Notes: generated from the sequence alone by a model not told the origin. 33,242 bases of DNA from Clostridiaceae bacterium (GCA_012719545.1 JAAYAD010000001.1:1-33242), one strand, 5' to 3'; counted from the stretch's first letter, positions 16,238 to 25,123 are shown. Made by a program: numbers and translations.

Positions 16238-18553
16238 ATGGCAAAAATAGCAGATAGATATTTTGTAACAGATCCCTGGAACGTTATTGAGGAAGGGTTT
16301 AATCCCTCATACAGTCAAGTTGCCGAGTCCATATTTTCTCTTGGAAACGAGTATATGGGCCTCCGAGGATATTTTGATGAGGGATATTCGGGAAAAAGCC
16401 TGATAGGAAGCTATTTTAACGGCATATACGAAAGACAGATGCTTCCCCGTTCTGCCTACAAGGGAATAACGGACAGTACCGAATTCATGGTTAATTCGGT
16501 TAACTGGATTTACACAAGAATATTCATTGATGATGAAATGCTGGATCTTAACACCAGCAAAATCACCGATTTTAAGCGTATATTGAATTTAAAGGACGGA
16601 GTTCTCACACGTACCTTTGTGTGGGAAACCAATAGCGGCAAAAAAGTTAAACTTACATTTGAACGGTTTTTGTCAATGACCCGGGTACATATCGGAGTAC
16701 AGAGAATTTCTGCGGTTCCTCTCAATTTTACAGGTGAAATAAAGATAATTGCAGGGCTTGATTTCTCCGTACAGCACCAGATGTTTGAAAAAAACTTCTG
16801 GGATTGCTCCGATATTACATACCATGATAATTATTTAAGCATAACCGGAACAGTAAAAGGAACAAGGCAGAAAGTATTTTCAAGCTCTCTTTTCTCTGTT
16901 TCAGGAAATATTGCATCTTGTAAGGATAATTCTGACAATGATAAAATAGCTGCTAAAGAATATATTCTTAAGCTGAATGAGGGAATTGAGACTGTATTTT
17001 CAAGAATTGCTTCAAATATTACCTGTCCTGAGGTTACTGAAGAAGCCCTTGAGAATTTTAAAAAACAGTGCGAGAATTCCAGAAATGAAATCAAGCTTTT
17101 GGATTATTCAACTTTAAAAGTGGAAAATGCCCGTTGGTGGAACAATGTCTGGGAAAGCTCCGACATAATAATAAAAGGGGACGAGCTTAATCAGCAGGGC
17201 ATAAGGTTCTGCATTTTCCAGATGTTCCAGACTTATCACGGAGCTAAGAAAGGAACCAATATAGGAGCAAAAGGGCTTACAGGCGAAGCTTACAGCGGTA
17301 ATGCCTTCTGGGATACCGAAGTTTATTGCCTGCCCTTCTTCATATTCAACAATCCTGACGCAGCCAAAAATCTGCTGCTTTTCAGGTACTTTACCCTTCC
17401 TGAAGCAAAGCAAAGAGCAGAGAGCCTTGATTGCAAGGGTGCCTTCTACCCCATCGCCACAATAAGCGGCAGGGAATGCTGCAACCTCTGGCAGCACGCA
17501 AGTCTTCAGCTGCAGGCATCCACAGGAGTTGTTTACGGTATTTGGTTCTACGTTAAACTTACCGGAGATAAGTCATTTTTGGTTGAATATGGCCTTCCCA
17601 TACTGGTTGAAGTAAGCAGGATGCTTGCAACAAGAGGCAGCTGGACCGAAAACGGCACCAAGTACGGCTACTACTGTGTAATGGGTCCCGATGAGTTCCA
17701 GATGATGGTGAATCACAATTGTTACACCAATTATATGGGACGTTTCAGCCTCAATTATACCTTGTCAGTATTGGATGAATTAAAAACTGAAAATGAAAAG
17801 CAGTATGCCGAATTTAAGGAGAAAATGGGCCTTACCGATGAGGAATTGAAGGAATGGGCAAAAATAGCCCAATGCATGTACATACCTTATGACAGTGAGA
17901 CAAAGCTTTATGAGCAGCATGACGGATATTTCAAGCTTCCTCATATAGATATTCATTCCATTCCTGTTGAGGACTTCCCACTTTATCATCACTGGTCCTA
18001 TGACAGGATTTACCGGAATGACATGATTAAGCAGCCAGATGTCCTGATGCTGATGCTCATGTTCAACAAGAGCTTTACAGAAGAAGAAATAAAAATAAAT
18101 TATGAATTCTATGAGCCCCGCTGTATTCATGAAAGCTCACTGTCTCCTTCTGTCCACTCCATTCTGGCATCACAATTAAAGAAGCATGATGAAGCCTATG
18201 AATTTTTCAAGTTTGCCACCAGGATGGATTTGGATAATTACAACAGGAATACAAATGAAGGCCTTCATACAACCTCTATTGCGGCAGCGTGGATGAATAT
18301 TGTCTATGGTTTTGGAGGAATGCGTTCAGACGGCGAAAGGTTAAGCTTCTGTCCGTCAATTCCTAAGAACTGGGATGGATATTCCTTCAGGATTACATAT
18401 AAAAACAGCATTATTCTTGTTGATGTCAGCAAGGAATCCGTTTCTTTCAGAACCATGGATGATTCACATATTGCTATTGACGTATACAACCAGACAATAC
18501 AACTGGGCAGCTCCCCTACTGTTATTGCAATACCTGACGAATGGAGAGGTTAG
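16238..18553 (+). CDS. Glycoside hydrolase family 65 enzyme, probable disaccharide phosphorylase
   Basis: A 771-aa GH65 protein: N-terminal beta-sandwich (about 1-270), linker, (alpha/alpha)6 barrel, and a small C-terminal sheet domain. The catalytic general acid is E486 in GPDEF. Other family landmarks are GLTGEAYSGNAFWDTE (346-361), KQPDV (598-602; usually KQADV) and HESSLS (631-636), where relatives bind phosphate. No signal peptide, so it acts in the cytosol. GH65 phosphorylases split alpha-glucosides (trehalose, kojibiose, nigerose, maltose, glucosyl-rhamnose) to beta-glucose 1-phosphate. Which linkage it uses cannot be read here. GGAG lies 7 nt before the ATG. It is distinct from the second GH65 and probably has different specificity. 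Confidence 0.88.
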   Translation: MAKIADRYFVTDPWNVIEEGFNPSYSQVAESIFSLGNEYMGLRGYFDEGYSGKSLIGSYFNGIYERQMLPRSAYKGITDSTEFMVNSVNWIYTRIFIDDEMLDLNTSKITDFKRILNLKDGVLTRTFVWETNSGKKVKLTFERFLSMTRVHIGVQRISAVPLNFTGEIKIIAGLDFSVQHQMFEKNFWDCSDITYHDNYLSITGTVKGTRQKVFSSSLFSVSGNIASCKDNSDNDKIAAKEYILKLNEGIETVFSRIASNITCPEVTEEALENFKKQCENSRNEIKLLDYSTLKVENARWWNNVWESSDIIIKGDELNQQGIRFCIFQMFQTYHGAKKGTNIGAKGLTGEAYSGNAFWDTEVYCLPFFIFNNPDAAKNLLLFRYFTLPEAKQRAESLDCKGAFYPIATISGRECCNLWQHASLQLQASTGVVYGIWFYVKLTGDKSFLVEYGLPILVEVSRMLATRGSWTENGTKYGYYCVMGPDEFQMMVNHNCYTNYMGRFSLNYTLSVLDELKTENEKQYAEFKEKMGLTDEELKEWAKIAQCMYIPYDSETKLYEQHDGYFKLPHIDIHSIPVEDFPLYHHWSYDRIYRNDMIKQPDVLMLMLMFNKSFTEEEIKINYEFYEPRCIHESSLSPSVHSILASQLKKHDEAYEFFKFATRMDLDNYNRNTNEGLHTTSIAAAWMNIVYGFGGMRSDGERLSFCPSIPKNWDGYSFRITYKNSIILVDVSKESVSFRTMDDSHIAIDVYNQTIQLGSSPTVIAIPDEWRG

Positions 18554-18555
18554 AC

Positions 18556-20745
18556 ATGATCAACTGGAAAATTGAAGAAACTGGTTTTAATGCCGATAAG
18601 ATAGCGTCAAACGGCAACAAGTATCTTGTCGGAAACGGCTACATGGGGATAAGGGGTACTCTTGAAGAATATGAGAAAGAGCATCTGGTAGCCGTAAATT
18701 TAGCCGGAATATACGATAAAGTAGGCGACGGCTGGAGAGAGTCCTTAAACGCCCCAAATGGATTGTATACGGTTATAAGGGTTGATGAAGAAGAATACAG
18801 GCTGCCCAACAGCGATCCCCTGGAGCATCTAGTTTCTTTGGATTATAGAAGGGCTTTGTTTTCAAGAAAAACAACATGGAAGACCCCCCGGGGCAAAGTG
18901 ACAGTTGAGTCTGAGAGGTTTGCAAGCCTCTCAGAGCCTCATCTTTTGACCATGAAATACACCATCAAAGCTGATTTTCACGCAGATATCGAACTTAGGA
19001 CAGGCATTGACGGGGATGTATGGGATATAAACGGCCCACACTATGATAATCTCTCATTGATTGAGGATGATGGGCTTATTAAGGTAATTGGCACCACCCA
19101 TGAAAAAGGTGATAAAGTTTGTGTCACCGAAGGCTGCAATTACAATTTTACATGCGAAAAAAATCTTACAGTGGACGGAAAGCGTATTCTCCGTCATTTT
19201 TCCTTTATAACAAAGCCTGGAATATCCTATGAAATTACAAAATTTATTTCCGTATATACAAGTGTGGATACACCCGACTTTGAAAAAGAGGCAAAACAGT
19301 TGGTTAAAGAATGTATTGAAAAAGGCTATGCCTTTTTAAAAGACCAGCATGTGAAGAAATGGGAAGAAAAGTGGTCCGTATCCGAAGTAGTTATAGATGG
19401 CGACGATGATGCCATGGAAGCACTGAACTATTCTTTGTACCACCTCCACTCCATTGCTCCAAGGCATTCAGAAAGCCTTTCCATTCCCGCCAGAGGACTT
19501 TCGGGTCAGACATACAAGGGCGCTGTGTTCTGGGATACAGAAATGTTTATGCTGGATTTCTTCCTTTATACAGAGCCCCGGGTAGCAAAGACATTATTGA
19601 AATACCGAATTGACACCCTGAATGGTGCCAAAGAAAAGGCAAGAAGCTATGGGTATGACGGAGCCTTTTATGCCTGGGAGAGCCAGGAAGGCGGATTTGA
19701 CGCCTGCTCGGACTATAATGTTGTAGATGTGTTCACCGGACGCCCCATGAGGACATATTTCAAAGACAAGCAGATACATATCTCCTCTGCAATAGTCCAC
19801 GGCATAATGCGATACTTTGAGCTTACACAGGACAAGTCCATTCTTGAAGAAGGCGGCGCAGAAACAATAATTGAATGTGCCAAGTTCTACTATTCCCTTT
19901 TGCTTAAAAAGGTGAATGGACAGTTCTATGAGCTCCATGATGTAGTAGGGCCCGACGAATATCACGAAAGAGTAAACAATAACGGATACACAAACCGTAT
20001 GGCCAAGTACACCTTTGACATGGCCGTAAAAATCATTGATTCTCTCGATGGTTTCAACCCTGAAGCAGCAAAGCATATCAGGGATATGTATCCTGTTGAT
20101 GATCTTAAGAAGAAGTTTTCCGACGCATCAAGCCATATTTATATACCACAGCCCGATAAAGAAGGTGTAATTGAGCAATTCGACGGATATAAAAAGCTTG
20201 AGGATGTTTCTGTTGAAACTTTAAAATCAAGACTGCTTCATGAAAAGGAATACTGGGGAGGAGCTTATGGCGTTGCCGCTCATACCAAGGTAATCAAGCA
20301 GGCTGATGTGGTAACATGGCTTACCTTATTCCCTGAGGACTTTCCTGAGGATATCCTCCTTAAAAACTGGAACTATTACGAGCCCAGGACAGAGCACGGC
20401 TCATCCTTAAGTGCGTGCATGTATGCCCTTCTTGCCTGCCGTTGCGGAATGCCTGAAAAAGCTTATCCGTACTTTATGAAATCTGCTACGGCTGACCTTA
20501 CAGGAACCGGTAAGCAATGGGCAGGCCTTATATACATAGGAGGAACTCATCCTGCCGCTGCCGGCGGAGCTTATATGACAGCCATCAACGGATTTGGCGG
20601 AGTAAGCTTTGAAAATGGTGAACTCAAGGCAAAGCCTCAGCTTCCGCCTAGCTGGAATAAACTGAGTTTTAAGATTATACACCTTGGAAAACTCTATCAG
20701 GTTGAGGCAACAAAAGAAGGTGCGGTTATAAAAGAGTGCAAATAA
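18556..20745 (+). CDS. Glycoside hydrolase family 65 enzyme, kojibiose/nigerose phosphorylase-like
   Basis: A 729-aa cytosolic GH65 protein. The start at 18556 (MINWKIEE) is 2 nt after the upstream stop with GGAGAGG about 6 nt before; the earlier in-frame ATG at 18541 lacks a site. The catalytic acid is E468 in GPDEYHERVNNNGYTN. GLSGQTYKGAVFWDTE (314-329), KQADV (581-585) and HGSSLS (614-619) are complete and closer to characterised phosphorylases than those of the first GH65. The segment DVFTGRPMRTYFKDKQIH (391-408) recalls nigerose/kojibiose phosphorylases, but that is pattern memory, not a search. Its product would be beta-glucose 1-phosphate, yet no beta-phosphoglucomutase is nearby. Confidence 0.88.
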   Translation: MINWKIEETGFNADKIASNGNKYLVGNGYMGIRGTLEEYEKEHLVAVNLAGIYDKVGDGWRESLNAPNGLYTVIRVDEEEYRLPNSDPLEHLVSLDYRRALFSRKTTWKTPRGKVTVESERFASLSEPHLLTMKYTIKADFHADIELRTGIDGDVWDINGPHYDNLSLIEDDGLIKVIGTTHEKGDKVCVTEGCNYNFTCEKNLTVDGKRILRHFSFITKPGISYEITKFISVYTSVDTPDFEKEAKQLVKECIEKGYAFLKDQHVKKWEEKWSVSEVVIDGDDDAMEALNYSLYHLHSIAPRHSESLSIPARGLSGQTYKGAVFWDTEMFMLDFFLYTEPRVAKTLLKYRIDTLNGAKEKARSYGYDGAFYAWESQEGGFDACSDYNVVDVFTGRPMRTYFKDKQIHISSAIVHGIMRYFELTQDKSILEEGGAETIIECAKFYYSLLLKKVNGQFYELHDVVGPDEYHERVNNNGYTNRMAKYTFDMAVKIIDSLDGFNPEAAKHIRDMYPVDDLKKKFSDASSHIYIPQPDKEGVIEQFDGYKKLEDVSVETLKSRLLHEKEYWGGAYGVAAHTKVIKQADVVTWLTLFPEDFPEDILLKNWNYYEPRTEHGSSLSACMYALLACRCGMPEKAYPYFMKSATADLTGTGKQWAGLIYIGGTHPAAAGGAYMTAINGFGGVSFENGELKAKPQLPPSWNKLSFKIIHLGKLYQVEATKEGAVIKECK

Positions 20746-20750
20746 AAAAT

Positions 20751-20780
20751 GTGTGGGCAGTATTCAGATACTGCGCACAC
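20751..20780. terminator. Bidirectional terminator between GH65 and lacI
   Basis: GTGTGGGCAGTAT pairs with ATACTGCGCACAC, one mismatch, with loop TCAG. On the minus strand ATTTTTTATTTGC follows; on the plus strand TTTCTCTTTCC. The lacI stop codon lies in the loop. Confidence 0.8.
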
Positions 20781-21774
20781 TTTCTCTTTCCACAAGATAT
20801 GTTGGAAGGATGATTTCAGTTTTTTCAGGCTCAACGCCTTCAAGCTTTTTAAGCATTAGCTCAACAGCAATCTTTCCTTTTAAATGAATATCTTGATGGA
20901 TTGTGGTAAGGGTAGGTGTTGTCATTGAGCACAGGCTGATATCGTCAAATCCAACTATGGATATATCATCAGGAATCTTTTTACCGTGCTTGCGTAGGCC
21001 CGCCATAATACCTGCAGCCATTACGTCAGCGGTAACAACAAGGCCTGTAATGTCAGGAATCTGCACAAGTTCACTGGCAAGGGCCATACAAGATGCAATA
21101 TCCATTTCATACTCAAAGACAAGCTTTTTGTCAAAAGGAATGGAGTGTTCGGTCAGGGCAGCCTTGTATCCATAGAAGCGCTCCTGCAAAACACCGCCGT
21201 CACGGATACTGGGAGATGCAAAGGCAATTCTGCGATGGCCATGGTCAATCAGGTATTTGGTGGCGGTATAACTTCCTTTAAAGTCCTCAAGACCGACATT
21301 GCAGATATTTGGATGCTGGACATAGCTGTCAATGAGGACAATTGGAATTTTCAAAGTGGAAAGGGCATCAAAGAACTGGTCCTTGAAAATACCCGTAAAG
21401 AACAGGCCATCCACATTCCAGTTGCGTAAAAAGGTTATAAGCTCTTCGGAGGTTTCTACTGTCCTGAGCATGAGATAATAACCATTTTCACGAAGGGTAC
21501 GCTCTATGGCTCCAAGGAAGGATGACTGGAAAGGGTCTTCCATCAGGTTTTGATCATTTTTAGGAATAATATGGTTAATCATTCCTATAACCTTGGAAGA
21601 GTTTGAAACAAGGGACCGGGCTGACATATTGGGAACATACCTTAATTCCTCAATTGCTTTATTAATTTTTTCTATTGTTTCAGCCGATACTCTTCCGGTC
21701 CTGCCATGAATGACGTTGGAAACTGTGGTGCAGCTGACTCCTGTAAGTCTTGCAATATCCTTTATGGTTGCCAT
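20764..21774 (-). CDS. LacI-family transcriptional regulator
   Basis: A 336-aa repressor. The N-terminal HTH is ATIKDIARLTGVSCTTVSNV (2-21), followed by a hinge region ending near ARSLVSNSSK. The rest is a periplasmic-binding-protein-like sugar domain (about 62-330), with GFDDISLCSMTTPTLTTIHQ near the C-terminus. AAAGGACG precedes the ATG. It lies convergent to the GH65 operon and divergent from the beta-helix gene. Matching palindromes at its own promoter, at the uptake operon promoter and near the beta-helix promoter suggest autorepression and control of the whole locus. The inducer is probably the imported alpha-glucoside or its product. Confidence 0.92.
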   Translation of the reverse strand: MATIKDIARLTGVSCTTVSNVIHGRTGRVSAETIEKINKAIEELRYVPNMSARSLVSNSSKVIGMINHIIPKNDQNLMEDPFQSSFLGAIERTLRENGYYLMLRTVETSEELITFLRNWNVDGLFFTGIFKDQFFDALSTLKIPIVLIDSYVQHPNICNVGLEDFKGSYTATKYLIDHGHRRIAFASPSIRDGGVLQERFYGYKAALTEHSIPFDKKLVFEYEMDIASCMALASELVQIPDITGLVVTADVMAAGIMAGLRKHGKKIPDDISIVGFDDISLCSMTTPTLTTIHQDIHLKGKIAVELMLKKLEGVEPEKTEIILPTYLVERESVRSI

Positions 21775-21799
21775 AGTTAAAACGTCCTTTCTAACTTAA

Positions 21800-21813
21800 G
21801 TTAAATGTTAAAC
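21800..21813. promoter_or_regulatory. LacI-type operator O3
   Basis: On the minus strand this reads GTTTAACATTTAAC, sharing GTTTAAC-TT with O1. It lies downstream of the lacI -10, in the leader. Confidence 0.5.
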
Positions 21814-21822
21814 CTCTTTATT

Positions 21823-21851
21823 AGTTTAACATTAATAAGGATAATTTACAA
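21823..21851 (-). promoter_or_regulatory. lacI promoter overlapped by operator O2
   Basis: On the minus strand TTGTAA (21846-21851), 17 nt, then TAAACT (21823-21828). The operator-like GTTTAACATTAATA (plus strand, 21824-21837) overlaps the -10, as expected for autorepression. Confidence 0.5.
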
Positions 21852-21953
21852 ATTAGGTTTAAAAGAACTATCCCTCTGTTAAATTTGAGCTAAAAAATAA
21901 GAGGGTGTAAGCAAAACAAATATGATGCCGATTTAATGGGTCAACTAAAGTGC

Positions 21954-21993
21954 TTGATATGGTTAACAAAAATCATATTAAGCTAACGTTTAT
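21954..21993 (+). promoter_or_regulatory. Candidate promoter and operator of the beta-helix gene
   Basis: TTGATA (21954-21959), 16 nt, TATTAA (21976-21981). Directly downstream, GCTAACGTTTAT (21982-21993) repeats the TAACGTT core of O1 in the same position relative to the -10. A GTTAAC palindrome lies in the spacer. Confidence 0.4.
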
Positions 21994-22021
21994 TATATTA
22001 CAAGTAAAAGGGGATGTTAAC

Positions 22022-23584
22022 ATGCCTGAAGCTAAAAAAAGCATCATTCTTGACATCATTTTAATTGTCCTGCTTCTTACAGCCATTGTTGCATCAGCCA
22101 TTTATGTACAGAAAAAGGCTGTAGCCGCTTCAAACACAAACTTCCTTGCCAATTCAAAGCTTGTATTGTATGAGGGACCAAAATCTTTAAAAGATGCTAC
22201 GGAGGAGGATTTAAAATCAACATCTGAAAAACAGAGAAACATAGCTTTAATGCATTGTACGGACACAAAAGTTGAAGTTAATGGTTATGAGTGCTACGTA
22301 TATGATACCAATGTCAACCACAGCAGGCAGTGGAACCAGAATTACTCTCCCCCGCTTTCAAGAACACCTATCACATATTTTGACTTTGAAGGAACTGCCC
22401 TCATTAAGATTACCGTTCCGGGAAGAGAAATCAACAGTGTAAAAATAAGCCCTTTAAGCTATGGAATTGAACCTGTAATAGACAAGGAGAACCATACGGT
22501 TACATTCAGGATTGATAAGCCTGATACTTATACTGTGGTATTCAACGATTCCCCTGAAAGAGCGCTGCATATCTTTGCAAATCCCATAGAAACAGACATT
22601 CCTTCAAAAGATGATGAAAACGTAATTTTCATTGGTCCCGGGGAATGGACAATAGAATCAATAAATCTTGAAGAGAACCAGACCCTTTATATATCCGGCG
22701 GCGCAGTAGTACACACAATTGTAAACGGCAACTTCACAAAGAACGTGAAAGTTATGGGACGCGGAATTATAGACGGTTCCCACTATGAAGGCTGGCAGGG
22801 AAAACTTGCTTATATTCCTCTTAAGTTTGACAATTGCGAAAATGTCACCATCAAGGACGTAATAGTTCTCAACTCCAATGCATGGGTATGCCAGGGATTT
22901 AACTCCAAAAACGGCGTTATTGACGGAATAAAAATTATTTCCGCAAGACCCAACGGGGATGGCATAACTTTGCAGTCCTGCGAGAATTACGAGGTTAAAA
23001 ACTGCTTCGTGAGAAGCTGGGATGACTCCCTGGTGGTAAAGAATTACGATAAAAACTCCAACAATATATCCTTTAAAAATATGCAGCTTTGGACAGATCT
23101 TGCCCAGTCCATGGAAATAGGATATGAAACCAATAAGGGTAATAAGCCCGATGCTAAAATAACCAATATAAGTTTTGAAGACATAACTGTTCTTAATAAT
23201 TTCCACAAGCCCGTAATATCTGTCCACAATGCTGATGACGCAATGGTTTCGGACATACTTTTCAAGAACATTGTTGTGGAAAACGCTCAGATGGGAAGCG
23301 GTGACGGCGCTGAAATGCCCTATCTAATCGACCTTCACATAACCCAGAGCACCAACTGGTCAAAAACAAGGGAGCGAGGCCAGATAAGGAATGTCACAAT
23401 TGACAATGTAAAAGTATTGTCGGGAAGAAACAACCCATCCCGCATAAAAGGGTATGATGCTGAACACACAATTGAAAACGTGACTATTTCAAATCTTGAA
23501 ATTCTGGGCAACAAGATTGCTGACTTTGCACAAGGCCAGTTTGAAATTGATGAAAAAACCACAAAGAATATAACAATAAAGTAA
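22022..23584 (+). CDS. Membrane-anchored right-handed beta-helix glycosidase, GH28-like
   Basis: A 520-aa protein. Residues 8-28 form one hydrophobic helix without a clear cleavage site, so it is probably anchored outside the cell. An N-terminal beta domain (about 40-190) precedes repeated beta-helix turns (FDNCENVTIKDV, GVIDGIKI, ENYEVKNCFV). The catalytic-like segments are PNGDGI and SWDDSLVVKN, which resemble the aspartate motifs of GH28 (and of GH49 dextranase); the GH28 GHG motif is not visible. The start at 22022 (MPEAKKS) follows AGGGGA at 8 nt. Next to an alpha-glucoside phosphorylase operon, an activity on glucan or a glucosylated pectin is possible. Substrate unassigned. Confidence 0.75.
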   Translation: MPEAKKSIILDIILIVLLLTAIVASAIYVQKKAVAASNTNFLANSKLVLYEGPKSLKDATEEDLKSTSEKQRNIALMHCTDTKVEVNGYECYVYDTNVNHSRQWNQNYSPPLSRTPITYFDFEGTALIKITVPGREINSVKISPLSYGIEPVIDKENHTVTFRIDKPDTYTVVFNDSPERALHIFANPIETDIPSKDDENVIFIGPGEWTIESINLEENQTLYISGGAVVHTIVNGNFTKNVKVMGRGIIDGSHYEGWQGKLAYIPLKFDNCENVTIKDVIVLNSNAWVCQGFNSKNGVIDGIKIISARPNGDGITLQSCENYEVKNCFVRSWDDSLVVKNYDKNSNNISFKNMQLWTDLAQSMEIGYETNKGNKPDAKITNISFEDITVLNNFHKPVISVHNADDAMVSDILFKNIVVENAQMGSGDGAEMPYLIDLHITQSTNWSKTRERGQIRNVTIDNVKVLSGRNNPSRIKGYDAEHTIENVTISNLEILGNKIADFAQGQFEIDEKTTKNITIK

Positions 23585-23602
23585 GGGGGATGTGTTCCGG
23601 TT

Positions 23603-24229
23603 ATGAAGTTTACAAGAGTTTTAATAGTTTTATTGGTACTGATTCTGATATGTATAAATGTTTATGGATTTGCAGGAATTAAGGAAACTCCCCTGGCAAT
23701 GGATCCTGCAAATCTCACAGTTGTTGAGGCGCCTGATCAGACAGAGGCCATGGAACATCCTGATTTTATAAAGGAAGAATATATACCTGTTATTCCGGAG
23801 GGAACAAACATTGCCCTGGAAGGAAAAGCTGAAGCCAGCAGCTTCACTCAGTCATATGTAGCCAGAAAGGCAATTGACGGAAATGCTAAGGGTGTATCTT
23901 ACTGGGAGGCTGCACCGGATTCTTATCCCAATACTCTCACGGTGGACTTAAAAAGGGTGGCTCCCATCCATGCAGTACGTATCTTATTAAATCCTGCCAG
24001 CATATGGGGTAAGAGAACACAGACCTTTGCAGTAAAGGTGAGCACCGACGGTGAAAACTTTACAGAACTTGTTCCATTGAAGGATTATGTATTTGACCCT
24101 GACAGAGGTAATGAGGCCGTTATAACCTTTGACCCTGTGGAAGCTCAGTATGTTCAGCTTGAATTTACAGCAAATACTGGCGCAGCAGGCGGCCAGGTGG
24201 CTGAATTTGAGATTTACAGCAAAGAATAA
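23603..24229 (+). CDS. Secreted F5/8 type C (discoidin-like) carbohydrate-binding protein
   Basis: A 208-aa protein with a signal peptide (1-25, VLIVLLVLILICINVYGFAG), an acidic Pro-rich linker (about 30-68) and one F5/8C domain (about 70-206). Domain hallmarks are the opening NIALEGKAEASSF, AIDGN, YWEAAP, LTVDLKRVAPIHAVRI and the closing YVQLEFTANTGAAGGQVAEFEIY. It has no catalytic module, so it may present or tether polysaccharide. It follows the beta-helix gene by 18 nt and should be co-transcribed. Homologous domains (CBM32-like) bind galactose- or glucan-type sugars; specificity here is unknown. Confidence 0.85.
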   Translation: MKFTRVLIVLLVLILICINVYGFAGIKETPLAMDPANLTVVEAPDQTEAMEHPDFIKEEYIPVIPEGTNIALEGKAEASSFTQSYVARKAIDGNAKGVSYWEAAPDSYPNTLTVDLKRVAPIHAVRILLNPASIWGKRTQTFAVKVSTDGENFTELVPLKDYVFDPDRGNEAVITFDPVEAQYVQLEFTANTGAAGGQVAEFEIYSKE

Positions 24230-24342
24230 GCTTTTATAAGTTTTCAGGTACTAGCTTTATTTTATAATTACTTATTAATGCTATTTTCCAAGTTTATTAA
24301 TAAACAATTATTATCAGGAAATCGTAGGAAAAATTCATTTCA

Positions 24343-24377
24343 GGGTATGTCTTTATCAAAGGCATACCCGTTTTTTT
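24343..24377 (+). terminator. Terminator of the beta-helix/F5/8C operon
   Basis: GGGTATGTCTTT pairs with AAAGGCATACCC (one G-U pair) around ATC, followed by GTTTTTTTATAAC. The preceding 110 nt are AT-rich and otherwise featureless. Confidence 0.88.
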
Positions 24378-24487
24378 ATAACATTTTTTCATTAATACAT
24401 TGATTTCTTGTAAGAGTCATCTTCTTCATTTTTATCAAATCATTTATACGGAAAAATAGACCACTTTATTATATTGCCTTTTCAAAG

Positions 24488-24493
24488 TATAAT
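24488..24493 (+). promoter_or_regulatory. Candidate -10 element of the DUF896 gene
   Basis: A consensus TATAAT lies 32 nt before the TTG start. The -35 region is weak. Confidence 0.4.
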
Positions 24494-24525
24494 GGAATGA
24501 GGCATGCATAAGGAGGTGTCGGGGT

Positions 24526-24741
24526 TTGAAGAAGAGTATGATAGACAGAATTAATGAACTTGCAAGAAAAGCTAAAGCAGAAGGTCTTACAGATGAAGAA
24601 AAATTAGAGCAGCAAATGTTAAGAGAAAAATATATCGCCGATTTTAAAAAAGGGCTGATTTCAGCACTTGAAAGCATTGTACTTGTGGATGCAGAAGGCA
24701 AGCTTTCCAAGTTAGAAAAGCGCCAATTTCCTGAACAATAA
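24526..24741 (+). CDS. DUF896 (YnzC-like) small protein
   Basis: A 71-aa cytoplasmic helical-hairpin protein. IDRINELARKAKAEGLTDEEKLEQQMLREKY-type sequence (6-37) is the hallmark of DUF896, found across Firmicutes and represented by B. subtilis YnzC. Translation starts at TTG, 7 nt after a perfect AAGGAGGTG. It is a single gene with its own -10 and terminator. B. subtilis relatives are linked to SOS or stress genes, but no precise role is established. Confidence 0.88.
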   Translation: MKKSMIDRINELARKAKAEGLTDEEKLEQQMLREKYIADFKKGLISALESIVLVDAEGKLSKLEKRQFPEQ

Positions 24742-24763
24742 ATTAAACATCTGACTAATTAAT

Positions 24764-24812
24764 AATGGAATGGATTTTGTGTATACCAGAGTCGATTCCA
24801 TTTTTGTTTTTC
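24764..24812 (+). terminator. Terminator after the DUF896 gene
   Basis: AATGGAAT pairs with ATTCCATT around a 23-nt loop, followed by TTTGTTTTTC. The short stem makes it moderate. Confidence 0.5.
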
Positions 24813-24968
24813 AGTAAGCTTTAAGATTCAGATATTTTTGACTTAAACCAATTAATGTTTTTGCAAAAATACATATACCAATGTATGGAATTAATTTATT
24901 TATCTGAATCTGTTTGCTTTCCAGGTGCTGTAATAAGATTATTATAGCTTAAATTTAACCAATAAAAA

Positions 24969-25021
24969 CAAGGATGCAAGCCTTTAAGAGCATGGTTGCT
25001 TTTAAAGACTTGCCATCCTTG
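24969..25021 (-). terminator. Terminator of the pspA-ydjGHI-type operon
   Basis: A long imperfect hairpin (CAAGGATGCAAG..CTTTAA / TTAAAG.CTTG.CATCCTTG). On the minus strand it is followed by TTTTTATTGG. It lies about 100 nt past the last gene's stop. Confidence 0.75.
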
Positions 25022-25123
25022 CAAAATAAATATTTCTAAATTAAATAGCATTTCGTAAATTCTTACACACTTTAAGTTTCTATCAAAAATTTTTTATTTC
25101 AATTCTATATTTATACTAGATAT

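Larger units (their letters stand above)
24742..25123. other. Convergent intergenic region
   Basis: 382 bases with no gene. It holds the DUF896 terminator and the terminator of the psp operon on the other strand; nothing else is recognisable. Confidence 0.6.

Noticed and set aside
18541..18555. Earlier in-frame ATG for the second GH65 gene, overlapping the first
   Set aside because: No Shine-Dalgarno before 18541, while 18556 has GGAGAGG at good spacing and gives the usual N-terminus.
19594..20076. 160-codon reading frame antisense to the second GH65 gene
   Set aside because: Overlaps conserved GH65 catalytic motifs on the other strand and has no protein-like features.
22658..23227. 189-codon reading frame antisense to the beta-helix gene
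   Set aside because: No ribosome site, composition mirrors the sense gene, and the sense frame has clear beta-helix repeats.
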